A stretch of DNA of 64,000 nucleotides from Pectobacterium aquaticum (GCF_003382565.3 NZ_CP086253.1:186001-250000); one strand, 5' to 3'; counted from the stretch's first letter, positions 28,738-42,308 are shown. Notes: generated from the letters alone by a model not told the origin. Translations and numbers: made by a program.

Positions 28738-29235
28738 ATGGCATTAAATCTTCAAGACAAACAAGCGATTGTTGCTGAAGTCAGCGAAGTAGCCAAAGGT
28801 GCGCTGTCTGCGGTTGTTGCGGATTCCCGTGGCGTTACCGTTGATAAAATGACCGAACTGCGTAAAGCAGCGCGTGAAGCTGGCGTTTACATGCGTGTTG
28901 TTCGTAACACCTTGCTACGTCGCGTTGTTGAAGGTACTCAATTTGAGTGCCTGAAAGACACGTTTGTCGGTCCGACCCTGATTGCATATTCTCTGGAACA
29001 CCCGGGCGCTGCTGCTCGTTTGTTCAAAGAGTTCGCGAAAGCGAATGCAAAATTCGAGGTCAAAGCTGCAGCCTTTGAAGGTGAGCTGATCCCGGCGGCT
29101 CAAATTGACCGTCTGGCAACGCTGCCGACTTACGAAGAAGCACTGGCACGTCTGATGTCGACCATGAAAGAAGCCGCTGCAGGCAAACTGGTCCGCACTC
29201 TGGCTGCTGTTCGCGATGCAAAAGAAGCTGCGTAA
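28738..29235 (+). CDS. rplJ: 50S ribosomal protein L10
   Basis: 165 residues. Base of the L7/L12 stalk; the N-terminal domain (LQDKQAIVAEVSEVAKGAL) binds 23S rRNA and L11, and the C-terminal helix recruits L7/L12 dimers. Autoregulator of its operon in E. coli. The AGGAGCAAAAGCTAATG start context is strong. Confidence 0.98.
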   Translation: MALNLQDKQAIVAEVSEVAKGALSAVVADSRGVTVDKMTELRKAAREAGVYMRVVRNTLLRRVVEGTQFECLKDTFVGPTLIAYSLEHPGAAARLFKEFAKANAKFEVKAAAFEGELIPAAQIDRLATLPTYEEALARLMSTMKEAAAGKLVRTLAAVRDAKEAA

Positions 29236-29301
29236 TAGCACTTTCTTTTCTAACGTACTTGCTAACGTATAAACTATTTCTGATTCTTAGGAACAATTGT
29301 T

Positions 29302-29667
29302 ATGTCTATCACTAAAGATCAAATTCTGGAAGCAGTAGCAGCTATGTCTGTAATGGATGTTGTTGAGCTGGTTTCTGCTATGGAAGAAAAATTCGGTGTT
29401 TCTGCTGCTGCTGCTGTAGCTGTTGCTGCTGGCCCAGCTGAAGTTGCTGAAGAAAAAACTGAGTTCGACGTTGTGCTGAAAGCTATCGGCGCTAACAAAG
29501 TTGCTGTAATCAAAGCTGTGCGCGGCGCAACTGGTCTGGGCCTGAAAGAAGCCAAAGATCTGGTTGAGTCTGCACCAGCCGTGATGAAAGAAGGCGTGAG
29601 CAAAGATGACGCTGAAGCACTGAAGAAATCATTGGAAGAAGCTGGCGCAGAAGTTGAAGTTAAATAA
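29302..29667 (+). CDS. rplL: 50S ribosomal protein L7/L12
   Basis: 121 residues, very acidic and alanine-rich. N-terminal dimerisation domain (ITKDQILEAVAAMSVMDVVELVSAMEEKFG region), Ala-rich hinge (residues 35-50) and a C-terminal factor-binding domain with KAIGANKVAVIKAVRGATGLGLKEAK. Four copies per ribosome recruit translational GTPases. Followed by the rplL-rpoB attenuator. Confidence 0.98.
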   Translation: MSITKDQILEAVAAMSVMDVVELVSAMEEKFGVSAAAAVAVAAGPAEVAEEKTEFDVVLKAIGANKVAVIKAVRGATGLGLKEAKDLVESAPAVMKEGVSKDDAEALKKSLEEAGAEVEVK

Positions 29668-29706
29668 GCCAACCTTTCAGGTTGCAGCCTGATTTATTAG
29701 GCTGAT

Positions 29707-29737
29707 GGCTGGTGACTTTTTAGTCACCAGCCTTTTT
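29707..29737 (+). terminator. rplL-rpoB attenuator terminator
   Basis: GGCTGGTGACT (29707-29717), loop TTTT, AGTCACCAGCC (29722-29732), T-run 29733-29737. In E. coli most transcripts stop here, setting the L7/L12 to RpoB ratio. The remainder of the 327-bp gap to rpoB (29738-29994) has no ORF and probably contains the RNase III processing hairpin known from E. coli (not resolved by eye). Confidence 0.88.
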
Positions 29738-29994
29738 GCGCTGTAGGGCATTAATGGGATTTCACACTGTTTAGCCATTGATTTCCCCCAATATTTTTTT
29801 CTATTGACGACTTAATATACTGCTTTCCTGCATGGGCTCCATGCCTAAGCAAGAGCAACGAAATGGTTTAAGAGTAATAGAAAGACGTATTACGGAAAGT
29901 TCTCTATTTTCCGACCAACATAAATAGTGTTGCATGAACTGTCCTTGTTAGGGCAGACAGAGTGGTTCGACTTGTCAGCTAGCTGAGGAACCCT

Positions 29995-34023
<4,029 letters not shown>

Positions 34024-34147
34024 TTCCAGCCTGTTGTATTGCTGGCATTCGTCATAGGGACACCTGAACGTTGTTTTTAACGACAATATTGTTGTTAACG
34101 GCATAGATCAGGTGTCTATCAGGTCTAACTCCGACAGGAGCCAATCC

Positions 34148-37100
34148 GTGAAAGACTTATTAAAGTTTCTGAAAGCGCAAACTAAGACCGAAGAGTTTGA
34201 TGCGATCAAAATTGCTCTGGCCTCGCCAGACATGATCCGTTCGTGGTCTTTTGGTGAAGTTAAAAAGCCAGAAACCATCAACTACCGTACGTTCAAGCCT
34301 GAGCGTGACGGCCTTTTCTGTGCCCGTATCTTTGGGCCAGTAAAAGATTATGAGTGCTTATGCGGTAAGTATAAGCGCCTGAAACACCGCGGTGTTATTT
34401 GTGAGAAATGCGGCGTTGAAGTGACCCAAACTAAAGTACGTCGTGAGCGTATGGGTCACATCGAGCTGGCTTCTCCGACTGCGCACATCTGGTTCCTGAA
34501 GTCACTGCCTTCCCGTATCGGTTTGCTGTTAGATATGCCGCTGCGTGATATTGAGCGCGTGCTTTATTTTGAATCTTATGTCGTGGTTGAAGGCGGTATG
34601 ACCAACCTTGAGCGCCGTCAGATCCTGACTGAAGAGCAGTATCTGGATGCGCTGGAAGAGTTTGGTGATGAATTCGACGCCAAAATGGGTGCCGAAGCGA
34701 TCCAGGCTCTGCTGAAGAACATGGATCTGGAGCAGGAATGCGAGCAACTGCGTGAAGAGCTGACCGAAACCAACTCTGAAACCAAACGTAAGAAGCTGAC
34801 TAAGCGTATTAAGCTGCTGGAAGCATTCGTACAGTCTGGTAACAAGCCAGAGTGGATGATCCTGACCGTTCTGCCAGTACTGCCACCAGATTTGCGTCCT
34901 TTGGTTCCGCTGGATGGTGGTCGTTTCGCGACTTCCGACCTGAACGATCTGTATCGTCGCGTGATCAACCGTAACAACCGTTTGAAACGTCTGCTGGATC
35001 TGGCTGCGCCGGATATCATCGTACGCAACGAAAAACGTATGTTGCAGGAAGCGGTTGATGCCCTGCTGGATAACGGCCGTCGTGGTCGTGCGATCACCGG
35101 TTCTAACAAACGTCCTCTGAAATCTTTGGCCGATATGATCAAAGGTAAACAGGGGCGTTTCCGTCAGAACCTGCTCGGTAAGCGTGTTGACTACTCCGGT
35201 CGTTCTGTAATCACCGTTGGTCCATACCTGCGTCTGCATCAGTGTGGTCTGCCGAAGAAAATGGCACTGGAGCTGTTTAAACCGTTCATCTACGGCAAGC
35301 TGGAACTGCGTGGTCTTGCTACCACCATTAAAGCCGCCAAGAAAATGGTTGAGCGCGAAGAAGCTGTCGTATGGGATATCCTGGACGAAGTCATCCGCGA
35401 ACACCCAGTACTGCTGAACCGTGCACCAACACTGCACCGTTTGGGTATCCAGGCATTTGAACCGGTTCTGATCGAAGGTAAAGCGATCCAACTGCACCCG
35501 CTGGTTTGTGCGGCATATAACGCCGACTTCGATGGTGACCAGATGGCTGTACACGTACCGTTGACGCTGGAAGCCCAGTTGGAAGCGCGTGCGTTGATGA
35601 TGTCGACCAACAACATCCTGTCCCCTGCGAATGGTGAGCCAATCATCGTTCCTTCTCAGGACGTGGTATTGGGTCTGTATTACATGACGCGTGACTGTGT
35701 TAACGCCAAAGGCGAAGGCATGGTGCTCACGGGTCCGAAAGAAGCTGAACGCGTTTATCGCGCTGGTCTGGCCTCTCTGCATGCGCGCGTTAAAGTGCGT
35801 ATCACGGAAGAGATCAAGAGCATCGAAGGTGAGGTTACGCATCAGACGTCGATTATCGATACGACTATCGGTCGCGCCATCCTGTGGATGATCGTACCGA
35901 AAGGTCTGCCGTACTCGATCGTTAACCAGCCTCTGGGCAAGAAAGCGATCTCCAAAATGCTGAACACCTGTTACCGCATTTTGGGTCTGAAGCCGACAGT
36001 TATCTTCGCTGACCAGACTATGTACACCGGTTTTGCTTACGCGGCGCGCTCTGGTGCTTCCGTAGGTATCGATGACATGGTTATCCCGGAGAAAAAAGCC
36101 GAGATTATCGAAGAAGCCGAAACCGAAGTTGCCGAGATTCAGGAGCAGTTCCAGTCTGGTCTGGTTACCGCGGGCGAACGCTATAACAAAGTGATCGATA
36201 TCTGGGCAGCGGCGAACGAACGTGTTGCGAAAGCGATGATGGAAAACCTGTCCGTTGAGGATGTGGTTAACCGTGATGGCGTGGTTGAGCAGCAGGTTTC
36301 TTTCAACAGCATCTTTATGATGGCTGACTCCGGTGCGCGTGGTTCTGCAGCACAGATTCGTCAGTTGGCGGGTATGCGTGGTCTGATGGCGAAACCAGAT
36401 GGTTCGATCATCGAGACGCCAATTACCGCAAACTTCCGTGAAGGTCTGAACGTACTCCAGTACTTCATCTCGACGCACGGTGCGCGTAAAGGTCTGGCGG
36501 ATACCGCACTGAAAACGGCGAACTCCGGTTATCTGACTCGTCGTCTGGTTGACGTTGCACAGGATCTGGTTGTGACCGAGGACGATTGTGGTACCCACGA
36601 AGGTATCATGATGACGCCGGTTATCGAGGGTGGCGATGTTAAAGAGCCACTGCGTGAGCGCGTACTGGGCCGTGTAACGGCTGAAGACGTGATCAAACCG
36701 GGCACCGCGGACATTCTGGTTCCACGTAACACGCTGCTGAATGAGCAGTGGTGTGACATGTTGGAAGAGAACTCCGTTGACGCCGTTAAAGTACGTTCAG
36801 TGGTAAGTTGCGAAACCGACTTTGGCGTGTGCGCCAATTGCTACGGTCGCGATCTGGCTCGTGGTCATATCATCAACAAAGGTGAGGCTATCGGGGTTAT
36901 CGCGGCACAGTCCATCGGTGAGCCAGGTACACAGTTAACCATGCGTACGTTCCATATCGGTGGTGCGGCATCGCGTGCGGCAGCTGAGTCCAGCATTCAG
37001 GTGAAAAACAAAGGTAGCCTGAAACTGAACAACGCGAAGTTCGTTATGAACAGCAACGGTAAACTGGTTATTACTTCACGTAATACCGAACTGAAACTGA

Positions 37101-38371
37101 TCGACGAATTCGGACGTACCAAAGAAAGCTATAAAGTGCCTTACGGTGCAGTGATGGCGAAGGGTGACGGCTCAGAAGTTAGCGGTGGCGAAACCGTCGC
37201 AAACTGGGACCCGCATACCATGCCAGTGGTGACCGAGGTAAGCGGTTTCATCCGCTTTGCTGATATGATTGACGGTCAGACCATTACTCGCCAGACCGAC
37301 GAACTGACTGGTTTGTCCTCTATCGTGGTTCTGGATAGCGCAGAGCGTACCGGTAGTGGTAAAGACCTACGTCCAGCACTGAAAATCGTTGATGGCAAAG
37401 GCGAAGATGTACTGATTCCAGGTACTGATATGCCTGCTCAATACTTCCTGCCGGGTAAAACAATTGTTCAGCTGGAAGATGGGGTTCAGATTGGTGCCGG
37501 TGATACATTGGCGCGTCTCCCTCAGGAATCCAGTGGTACCAAGGACATTACCGGTGGTCTGCCACGCGTAGCCGACCTGTTTGAAGCCCGTCGTCCGAAA
37601 GAGCCGGCTATTCTGGCAGAGATCAGCGGTATCATTTCCTTCGGTAAAGAAACCAAAGGTAAGCGCCGTCTGGTAATTTCTCCGTTGGATGGCAGCGATG
37701 CTTACGAAGAGATGATTCCGAAATGGCGTCAGCTTAACGTGTTCGAAGGTGAAGTTGTGGAGCGTGGTGACGTTGTTTCCGACGGCCCAGAGTCTCCGCA
37801 CGATATTCTGCGTCTGCGTGGTGTACATGCAGTAACGCGTTATATCACCAACGAAGTTCAGGAAGTTTACCGTCTGCAAGGCGTTAAGATTAACGATAAA
37901 CACATCGAAGTTATCGTTCGTCAGATGTTGCGTAAAGGCACCATCGTTAGCGCTGGTGGCACGGAGTTCCTGGAAGGCGAACAGGCAGAATTCTCTCGCA
38001 TCAAGATTGCTAACCGCAAGTTGGAAGCGGATGGCAAGATTACGGCAACGTTCAGCCGCGATCTGCTGGGTATCACCAAAGCATCTCTGGCGACCGAGTC
38101 CTTCATTTCTGCGGCATCGTTCCAGGAAACCACTCGCGTACTGACCGAAGCTGCTGTTGCTGGTAAGCGTGATGAACTGCGTGGCCTGAAAGAGAACGTT
38201 ATCGTAGGTCGTCTGATCCCAGCGGGTACGGGTTATGCGTATCATCAGGATCGTATGCGCCGCCGTCAGGCGGGTGAAGCGCCTATCGTACCTCAGGTGA
38301 GTGCCGATGAAGCTTCTGCTAACCTAGCCGAACTGCTGAACGCAGGCTTTGGTAGCAGCGACGACGAGTAA
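34148..38371 (+). CDS. rpoC: RNA polymerase beta' subunit
   Basis: 1407 residues from GTG 34148 (VKDLLKFLKAQ), preceded by GACAGGAG; the 12-codon upstream ATG extension has no homology. N-terminal zinc site CLCGKYK...CEKCG (residues 70-88), active-site NADFDGDQMAVH (about 458-469) with the three Mg-binding aspartates, and a second zinc site CETDFGVCANCYG. Length matches E. coli. Ends at a strong terminator. Confidence 0.99.
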   Translation: MKDLLKFLKAQTKTEEFDAIKIALASPDMIRSWSFGEVKKPETINYRTFKPERDGLFCARIFGPVKDYECLCGKYKRLKHRGVICEKCGVEVTQTKVRRERMGHIELASPTAHIWFLKSLPSRIGLLLDMPLRDIERVLYFESYVVVEGGMTNLERRQILTEEQYLDALEEFGDEFDAKMGAEAIQALLKNMDLEQECEQLREELTETNSETKRKKLTKRIKLLEAFVQSGNKPEWMILTVLPVLPPDLRPLVPLDGGRFATSDLNDLYRRVINRNNRLKRLLDLAAPDIIVRNEKRMLQEAVDALLDNGRRGRAITGSNKRPLKSLADMIKGKQGRFRQNLLGKRVDYSGRSVITVGPYLRLHQCGLPKKMALELFKPFIYGKLELRGLATTIKAAKKMVEREEAVVWDILDEVIREHPVLLNRAPTLHRLGIQAFEPVLIEGKAIQLHPLVCAAYNADFDGDQMAVHVPLTLEAQLEARALMMSTNNILSPANGEPIIVPSQDVVLGLYYMTRDCVNAKGEGMVLTGPKEAERVYRAGLASLHARVKVRITEEIKSIEGEVTHQTSIIDTTIGRAILWMIVPKGLPYSIVNQPLGKKAISKMLNTCYRILGLKPTVIFADQTMYTGFAYAARSGASVGIDDMVIPEKKAEIIEEAETEVAEIQEQFQSGLVTAGERYNKVIDIWAAANERVAKAMMENLSVEDVVNRDGVVEQQVSFNSIFMMADSGARGSAAQIRQLAGMRGLMAKPDGSIIETPITANFREGLNVLQYFISTHGARKGLADTALKTANSGYLTRRLVDVAQDLVVTEDDCGTHEGIMMTPVIEGGDVKEPLRERVLGRVTAEDVIKPGTADILVPRNTLLNEQWCDMLEENSVDAVKVRSVVSCETDFGVCANCYGRDLARGHIINKGEAIGVIAAQSIGEPGTQLTMRTFHIGGAASRAAAESSIQVKNKGSLKLNNAKFVMNSNGKLVITSRNTELKLIDEFGRTKESYKVPYGAVMAKGDGSEVSGGETVANWDPHTMPVVTEVSGFIRFADMIDGQTITRQTDELTGLSSIVVLDSAERTGSGKDLRPALKIVDGKGEDVLIPGTDMPAQYFLPGKTIVQLEDGVQIGAGDTLARLPQESSGTKDITGGLPRVADLFEARRPKEPAILAEISGIISFGKETKGKRRLVISPLDGSDAYEEMIPKWRQLNVFEGEVVERGDVVSDGPESPHDILRLRGVHAVTRYITNEVQEVYRLQGVKINDKHIEVIVRQMLRKGTIVSAGGTEFLEGEQAEFSRIKIANRKLEADGKITATFSRDLLGITKASLATESFISAASFQETTRVLTEAAVAGKRDELRGLKENVIVGRLIPAGTGYAYHQDRMRRRQAGEAPIVPQVSADEASANLAELLNAGFGSSDDE

Positions 38372-38406
38372 GTCTCTTTACGCTGCACTATCATGCGGTA
38401 AATAAC

Positions 38407-38439
38407 AAAAACCCCAGCTATCATGGCTGGGGTTTTTTT
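38407..38439 (+). terminator. rpoBC terminator
   Basis: AAAAACCCCAGC, loop TATCATG, GCTGGGGTTTTTTT (stem ACCCCAGC 38411-38418 / GCTGGGGT 38426-38433): strong intrinsic terminator. Confidence 0.93.
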
Positions 38440-38442
38440 ATT

Positions 38443-38569
38443 GCGCACATCCCTGTGCGCTACCTAAAGGCCGTCGCAAGCGACGTTAAAAATTGATGGA
38501 AGGCGTCCTTGCCTTCCACCCTGGCGGGCCAACGCTGTGCGTTGTTATAAAACGCTCCCAGCGTTTTAT
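38443..38569. repeat. array of five consecutive hairpins after rpoC
   Basis: Five perfect inverted repeats in 127 bp: GCGCAC/GTGCGC (38443-38460); CGTCGC-aa-GCGACG (38472-38485); TGGAAGGC/GCCTTCCA (38497-38518); CAACGC-tgt-GCGTTG (38530-38544); ATAAAACGCT-ccc-AGCGTTTTAT (38547-38569). No ORF. Its composition and position just after a terminator suggest a dispersed intergenic repeat; only one copy is in the window. Confidence 0.65.
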
Positions 38570-38625
38570 TTCTTCCTGAAATTTTTTGTTGTACAGTAGT
38601 GTAAAGTAAATAGAACGGAACCGAC

Positions 38626-40023
38626 ATGGACACCTCAACTACGCCAACACTCTCACAGCCTGGCGGCTCATTACCTCAGCAAGATGACTCACTTTCTTCT
38701 GATAAAACCTTACAAACACAGACAGTAAGCCATTTTCAACATCGAGCAAAACGCGCAGCATGGGGAAGTTTTGTGGGGGCCGTTGTCGATTGGTACGATT
38801 TTCTACTGTACGGAATTGTTGCCGCTCTTGTATTTAATACCGAATTTTTCCCACAGGTCAGCCCGACAATGGGGACGCTGGCGGCATTTGGTACGTTCGG
38901 CGTTGGTTTCCTGTTTCGACCGCTAGGCGGCATGGTGTTTGGCCACTTCGGCGATAAGCTGGGTCGTAAACGAATGCTGATGATCACGGTCTGGATGATG
39001 GGTATTTCTACTGCGCTGATTGGCCTGTTACCCTCGTTTGATTCGATTGGCTGGTGGGCACCGGTGCTGCTGGTTACGCTGCGGGCAATTCAGGGCTTTG
39101 CGGTGGGTGGTGAATGGGGCGGTGCGGCGCTGTTGGCGGTAGAGAATGCACCGAAGAAGAAGAAAGCGTTTTACAGCAGTGGCGTACAGGTTGGCTTTGG
39201 GGTCGGTCTGCTACTTGCTACAGGGTCGGTATCGGTGGTGAGCAATTTGACGACCAACGAAGAATTTACCACCTGGGGTTGGCGTCTGCCGTTCTTATTC
39301 AGCCTGATTCTGGTGGCTATCGCCTGGTGGGTGCGTAACGGGATGGATGAGTCTCAGGAATTTGAGGCGAATAAAACGCTGGGAGAAAGAGCCAATAAAT
39401 TGCGTTCGTTCCCTATCATGGAAGCACTGCGCCAGCACCCGAAGGCATTTCTGCTGATTATTGCGCTACGGCTTGGCGAACTGCTGACGATGTATATCGT
39501 CACCGCGTTTGCCCTCAATTATTCCACGACTCATCTTGGGCTATCGCGGGATATCTTCCTGAACATCGGGCTGCTGGTGGGGGCGATCAGCTGCGTATCT
39601 ATTCCTTTCTTTGCCTATCTGGCAGATAGCTTTGGCCGCCGTCGGATCTACGTTACTGGTGCACTGATTGGGGCGGCGAGTGCGGTGCCATTCTTTATGG
39701 CGCTGGAAAGCCATAACACACTGCTGATTCTGTTCTTTGCCATCATGTTGGCGAATATTGCTCACGATATGATTGTTAGCGTACAGCAGCCCATGTTTAC
39801 TGAGCTATTTGGTACGGCGTACCGCTATAGCGGGGCGGGTGTGGGTTATCAGGTCGCCAGCGTGGTTGGCGGCGGGTTTACACCTTTTATCGCTGTTCTA
39901 CTGGTGCAGTTTATGGATGGCTCATGGCACGCGGTGGCGGCTTACCTTGCTATTGGTTGTTTGCTGTCGGCGATTGTCGGGATGCAGATGAAAGCAAAAC
40001 CGACGGATGCTTCACCTCACTAA
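38626..40023 (+). CDS. shiA: shikimate:H+ symporter (MHS-family MFS transporter)
   Basis: 465 residues with 12 predicted membrane segments. The sequence follows E. coli ShiA closely from GSFVGAVVDWYDFLLYGIVAALVF onwards, including the MFS signature FGHFGDKLGRKRML (about residues 104-117) and RAIQGFAVGGEWGGAALL. The N-terminal 45 residues are polar and longer than in E. coli. ShiA imports shikimate and dehydroshikimate, plant-derived aromatic precursors, which fits a plant-associated bacterium. Located between rpoC and thiH, unlike in E. coli. Followed by a strong terminator. Close MHS paralogues with other substrates are the alternative. Confidence 0.82.
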   Translation: MDTSTTPTLSQPGGSLPQQDDSLSSDKTLQTQTVSHFQHRAKRAAWGSFVGAVVDWYDFLLYGIVAALVFNTEFFPQVSPTMGTLAAFGTFGVGFLFRPLGGMVFGHFGDKLGRKRMLMITVWMMGISTALIGLLPSFDSIGWWAPVLLVTLRAIQGFAVGGEWGGAALLAVENAPKKKKAFYSSGVQVGFGVGLLLATGSVSVVSNLTTNEEFTTWGWRLPFLFSLILVAIAWWVRNGMDESQEFEANKTLGERANKLRSFPIMEALRQHPKAFLLIIALRLGELLTMYIVTAFALNYSTTHLGLSRDIFLNIGLLVGAISCVSIPFFAYLADSFGRRRIYVTGALIGAASAVPFFMALESHNTLLILFFAIMLANIAHDMIVSVQQPMFTELFGTAYRYSGAGVGYQVASVVGGGFTPFIAVLLVQFMDGSWHAVAAYLAIGCLLSAIVGMQMKAKPTDASPH

Positions 40024-40047
40024 GATCCCCGTCTCTCTAATCCAAAA

Positions 40048-40086
40048 TGCCGATACAGATGCAGAGTCTGTATCGGCATATTTTTT
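40048..40086 (+). terminator. shiA terminator
   Basis: TGCCGATACAGA (40048-40059), 7-nt loop, TCTGTATCGGCA (40067-40078), then TATTTTTT. Perfect 12-bp stem. Confidence 0.94.
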
Positions 40087-40120
40087 ACTGCTTTTTAGTC
40101 TACTGTTTTTTGCCGTGGCG

Positions 40121-40312
40121 CTATCTGAACCGATCAAGATCGCTTCGCTTTAGCCCAATATCCTTAAGCCCGTCATCGCTCATATTTCGTAGTATCTTCA
40201 GCGTTTGTGCCCTTGCCCGCCAGGCTTTCCACAAGCGGTAAGGCAAAATCAGCATTAGCCAAAATGGTGACTCGCGGAACGGTTTTTGTGATCGATTCTC
40301 ATGAAATTCCAT
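40121..40312 (-). CDS. DUF1127 small protein
   Basis: 63 residues. The C-terminal half LKILRNMSDDGLKDIGLKRSDLDRF carries the DUF1127 pattern (L..L.d..LkDIGl.R.di), and the N-terminal half has a hydrophobic/aromatic stretch FWLMLILPYRLWKAWRAR. Members of this family have been linked to RNA binding and phosphate or stress responses in alphaproteobacteria; function here is unknown. A strong GAGGGGG ribosome-binding site precedes the ATG. Divergent from the MocR-type gene, a pairing that suggests it is that regulator's target (inference). Confidence 0.8.
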   Translation of the reverse strand: MEFHENRSQKPFRESPFWLMLILPYRLWKAWRARAQTLKILRNMSDDGLKDIGLKRSDLDRFR

Positions 40313-40365
40313 ATTTTCCCCCTCGCCAGTGAATGATCGCTATGATGAGGTGAAAGGTATTTTCA

Positions 40366-40448
40366 ATACAGACTCAAAAAATCAATTTTTTTAGCATACA
40401 GATTGTGTGATATTGCATCTGAATGGTGATTTTTATTTGAATCTGTAC
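40366..40448. promoter_or_regulatory. candidate MocR operator repeats
   Basis: ATACAGACT (40366-40374) and ATACAGATT (40396-40404) are direct repeats exactly 30 bp apart, and AATCTGTAC (40440-40448) is an inverted copy nearer the regulator. They occupy the 173-bp divergent region between the DUF1127 and MocR-type genes. Widely spaced direct repeats are typical of MocR-family binding sites. Confidence 0.5.
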
Positions 40449-40485
40449 TGGTTACTGCTGTGAATCTTGATAGGGAATGATACTG

Positions 40486-41922
40486 ATGACGCGTTATCAA
40501 CACTTGGCTGGGCTGTTAGAACAGCGGATCGAACAAGGGTTGTACCAAAGCGGAGAGCGGCTGCCTTCTGTACGGGCACTGAGTACAGAGCATGGTGTGA
40601 GCATCAGTACCGTACAGCAAGCCTATCATCTGCTGGAAACCCGGCAGTTGATTATGCCGCAGCCGCGTTCGGGATATTTTGTCACACCGCGTAAGGCAAC
40701 GCCGCCCGTACCCGCGCTGACGCGTCCTGCTCAACGCCCGGTTGAGATCACGCAGTGGGAATCGGTGCTGGAGTTGGTGAACGTGCGTCTGGAAACCAAC
40801 GTGCTGAAATTTGGTAGCGGAATGCCGGATGTAAGCCAGCCGACCATCAAACCACTGTGGAAAGAGATGAGTCGCCTCTGCCAATATCAGGATCCTCGGG
40901 TTTTACAATATGACAGCGTGTATGGCGTGCCTGCGTTGCGCGAACAGATTGCTCGTCTTACCGTCGACTGCGGCTGCCAACTGACTCAAGATGATATTGT
41001 GATCACGACCGGATGTCAGGAAGCCTTATTTGTTGCCGTCCGCGCCGTTTGTCAGCCTGGTGATATCGTAGCCGTTGAGTCACCGGCTTTTCCGGGCACG
41101 ATGCAGATCCTCCGTGGACTTGATGTCAAAGCGATAGAGATCCCAACTGACTCAGTCACGGGGATCAGTCTCGAAGCATTGAGGCTGGCGCTGGATCAGT
41201 GGCCGATCAAAGCCGTACTTCTGGTGCCGAGCTGTAACAATCCGCTTGGCTTCATCATGCCAGACGCCCGTAAAAAATCGCTGGTGACGCTGGCGCAGCA
41301 TTTTGATATCGCGATTATTGAAGATGATGCCTATGGCGAGTTGGCCTATGAATATCCGCGTCCCCGTGCGATCAAATCATTTGATGAAGACGGACGTGTA
41401 CTGTTGTGCAGTTCGTTTTCAAAGAATCTGGCTCCCGGTTTGCGCGTTGGCTGGATTGCTCCGGGGCGCTATCTGGAGCGGGTGATTCATACAAAATACA
41501 TCAGTACAGGATCGACGGTGGTGCAGCCCCAGCTAGCCGTGGCGGAATTTATTCGTAACGGACACTATCAACCTCACCTACGCCGCATGCGTGCTCAGTA
41601 CAAAGCGAATCTGGATACGTTTACTTGCTGGGTGCGTGAGTATTTTCCGTCAAACATCTGTGTGAGCCGTCCCCAGGGGGGCTTTCTGATGTGGATTGAA
41701 CTGCCCGAATATTTTGATTCGCTCAAGCTCAGTCGTGAGGTCAGAAAAGCAGGCATACAGATAGCCGCTGGCTCGCTCTTCTCCGCCTCAGGCAAATATC
41801 GCAATTGTATTCGACTCAATTATGCCAATCGCTTTACGGAAGAAATGAGAGAAGGGCTGCGCATTGTGGGCAATGAAGTCGCGAAGATGATGCACACTTT
41901 TCCTGACCAGAACGCACCCTGA
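40486..41922 (+). CDS. MocR-type transcriptional regulator (GntR HTH + aminotransferase domain)
   Basis: 478 residues from ATG 40486; an ATG 9 nt earlier is too close to the AGGGA ribosome-binding site. Residues 1-70 form a GntR winged helix (RYQHLAGLLEQRIEQGLYQSG ERLPSVRALSTEHGVSISTV), followed by a linker and a fold-type I PLP aminotransferase domain. The PLP lysine is in CSSFSKNLAPGLRVGW, with the upstream IEDDAYGEL containing the cofactor-binding Asp. MocR regulators sense PLP-linked amino metabolites (PdxR, GabR, YdcR types). The target is unknown; likely the divergent DUF1127 gene and itself. Confidence 0.88.
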   Translation: MTRYQHLAGLLEQRIEQGLYQSGERLPSVRALSTEHGVSISTVQQAYHLLETRQLIMPQPRSGYFVTPRKATPPVPALTRPAQRPVEITQWESVLELVNVRLETNVLKFGSGMPDVSQPTIKPLWKEMSRLCQYQDPRVLQYDSVYGVPALREQIARLTVDCGCQLTQDDIVITTGCQEALFVAVRAVCQPGDIVAVESPAFPGTMQILRGLDVKAIEIPTDSVTGISLEALRLALDQWPIKAVLLVPSCNNPLGFIMPDARKKSLVTLAQHFDIAIIEDDAYGELAYEYPRPRAIKSFDEDGRVLLCSSFSKNLAPGLRVGWIAPGRYLERVIHTKYISTGSTVVQPQLAVAEFIRNGHYQPHLRRMRAQYKANLDTFTCWVREYFPSNICVSRPQGGFLMWIELPEYFDSLKLSREVRKAGIQIAAGSLFSASGKYRNCIRLNYANRFTEEMREGLRIVGNEVAKMMHTFPDQNAP

Positions 41923-42170
41923 TAATTTTAAGGAAGGGCCGATACGGGTAAGGATAAGCCCCGTATCGGCGGGTTGATGTGCAGAGCCGATAAGTAGCAA
42001 ACAGCTCCGGCCAGCACGCTCTGTAATCATGCTCAGGCTTGCCAACGACGCTACTGTATTACTCAGCGAATGCCGTGACGATAGGCCGAATGTCATGTTG
42101 CGCAGCGCTATCCTGAGAATGTTGCCTTCCGTGTAATTCTCATTTCAGCTTGCGAACTGCATCCCAAATC

Positions 42171-42258
42171 ATGCGTATCACGCATACCGATCGCTTAAGA
42201 TCCGAGATGCGAGGACTACCACGGTGCGAGGTGTCCCTGCGGGAACCTCATCACCGTG
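42171..42258. repeat. palindromic repeat downstream of the thi operon
   Basis: The 386-bp gap 41923-42308 has no supported gene. It contains ATGCG/CGCAT (42171-42185) and a long interrupted hairpin CACGGTG/CACCGTG with inner GAGG/CCTC and CCC/GGG (42220-42258). It may terminate thi transcripts (minus strand) or belong to a dispersed repeat family. Confidence 0.5.
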
Positions 42259-42308
42259 TTTCCCTCTCACTTCACGCTTCTGTGACCACTATCAGGCATA
42301 TCGCCGCG

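Noticed and set aside
34529..36598. 689-codon open frame on the minus strand inside rpoC
   Set aside because: Fully antisense to conserved rpoC; long antisense frames are common in genes with strong codon bias, and the translation resembles no protein.
41788..42096. 102-codon minus-strand frame after the MocR-type gene
   Set aside because: Overlaps the regulator 3' end, has no ribosome-binding site and no recognisable features.
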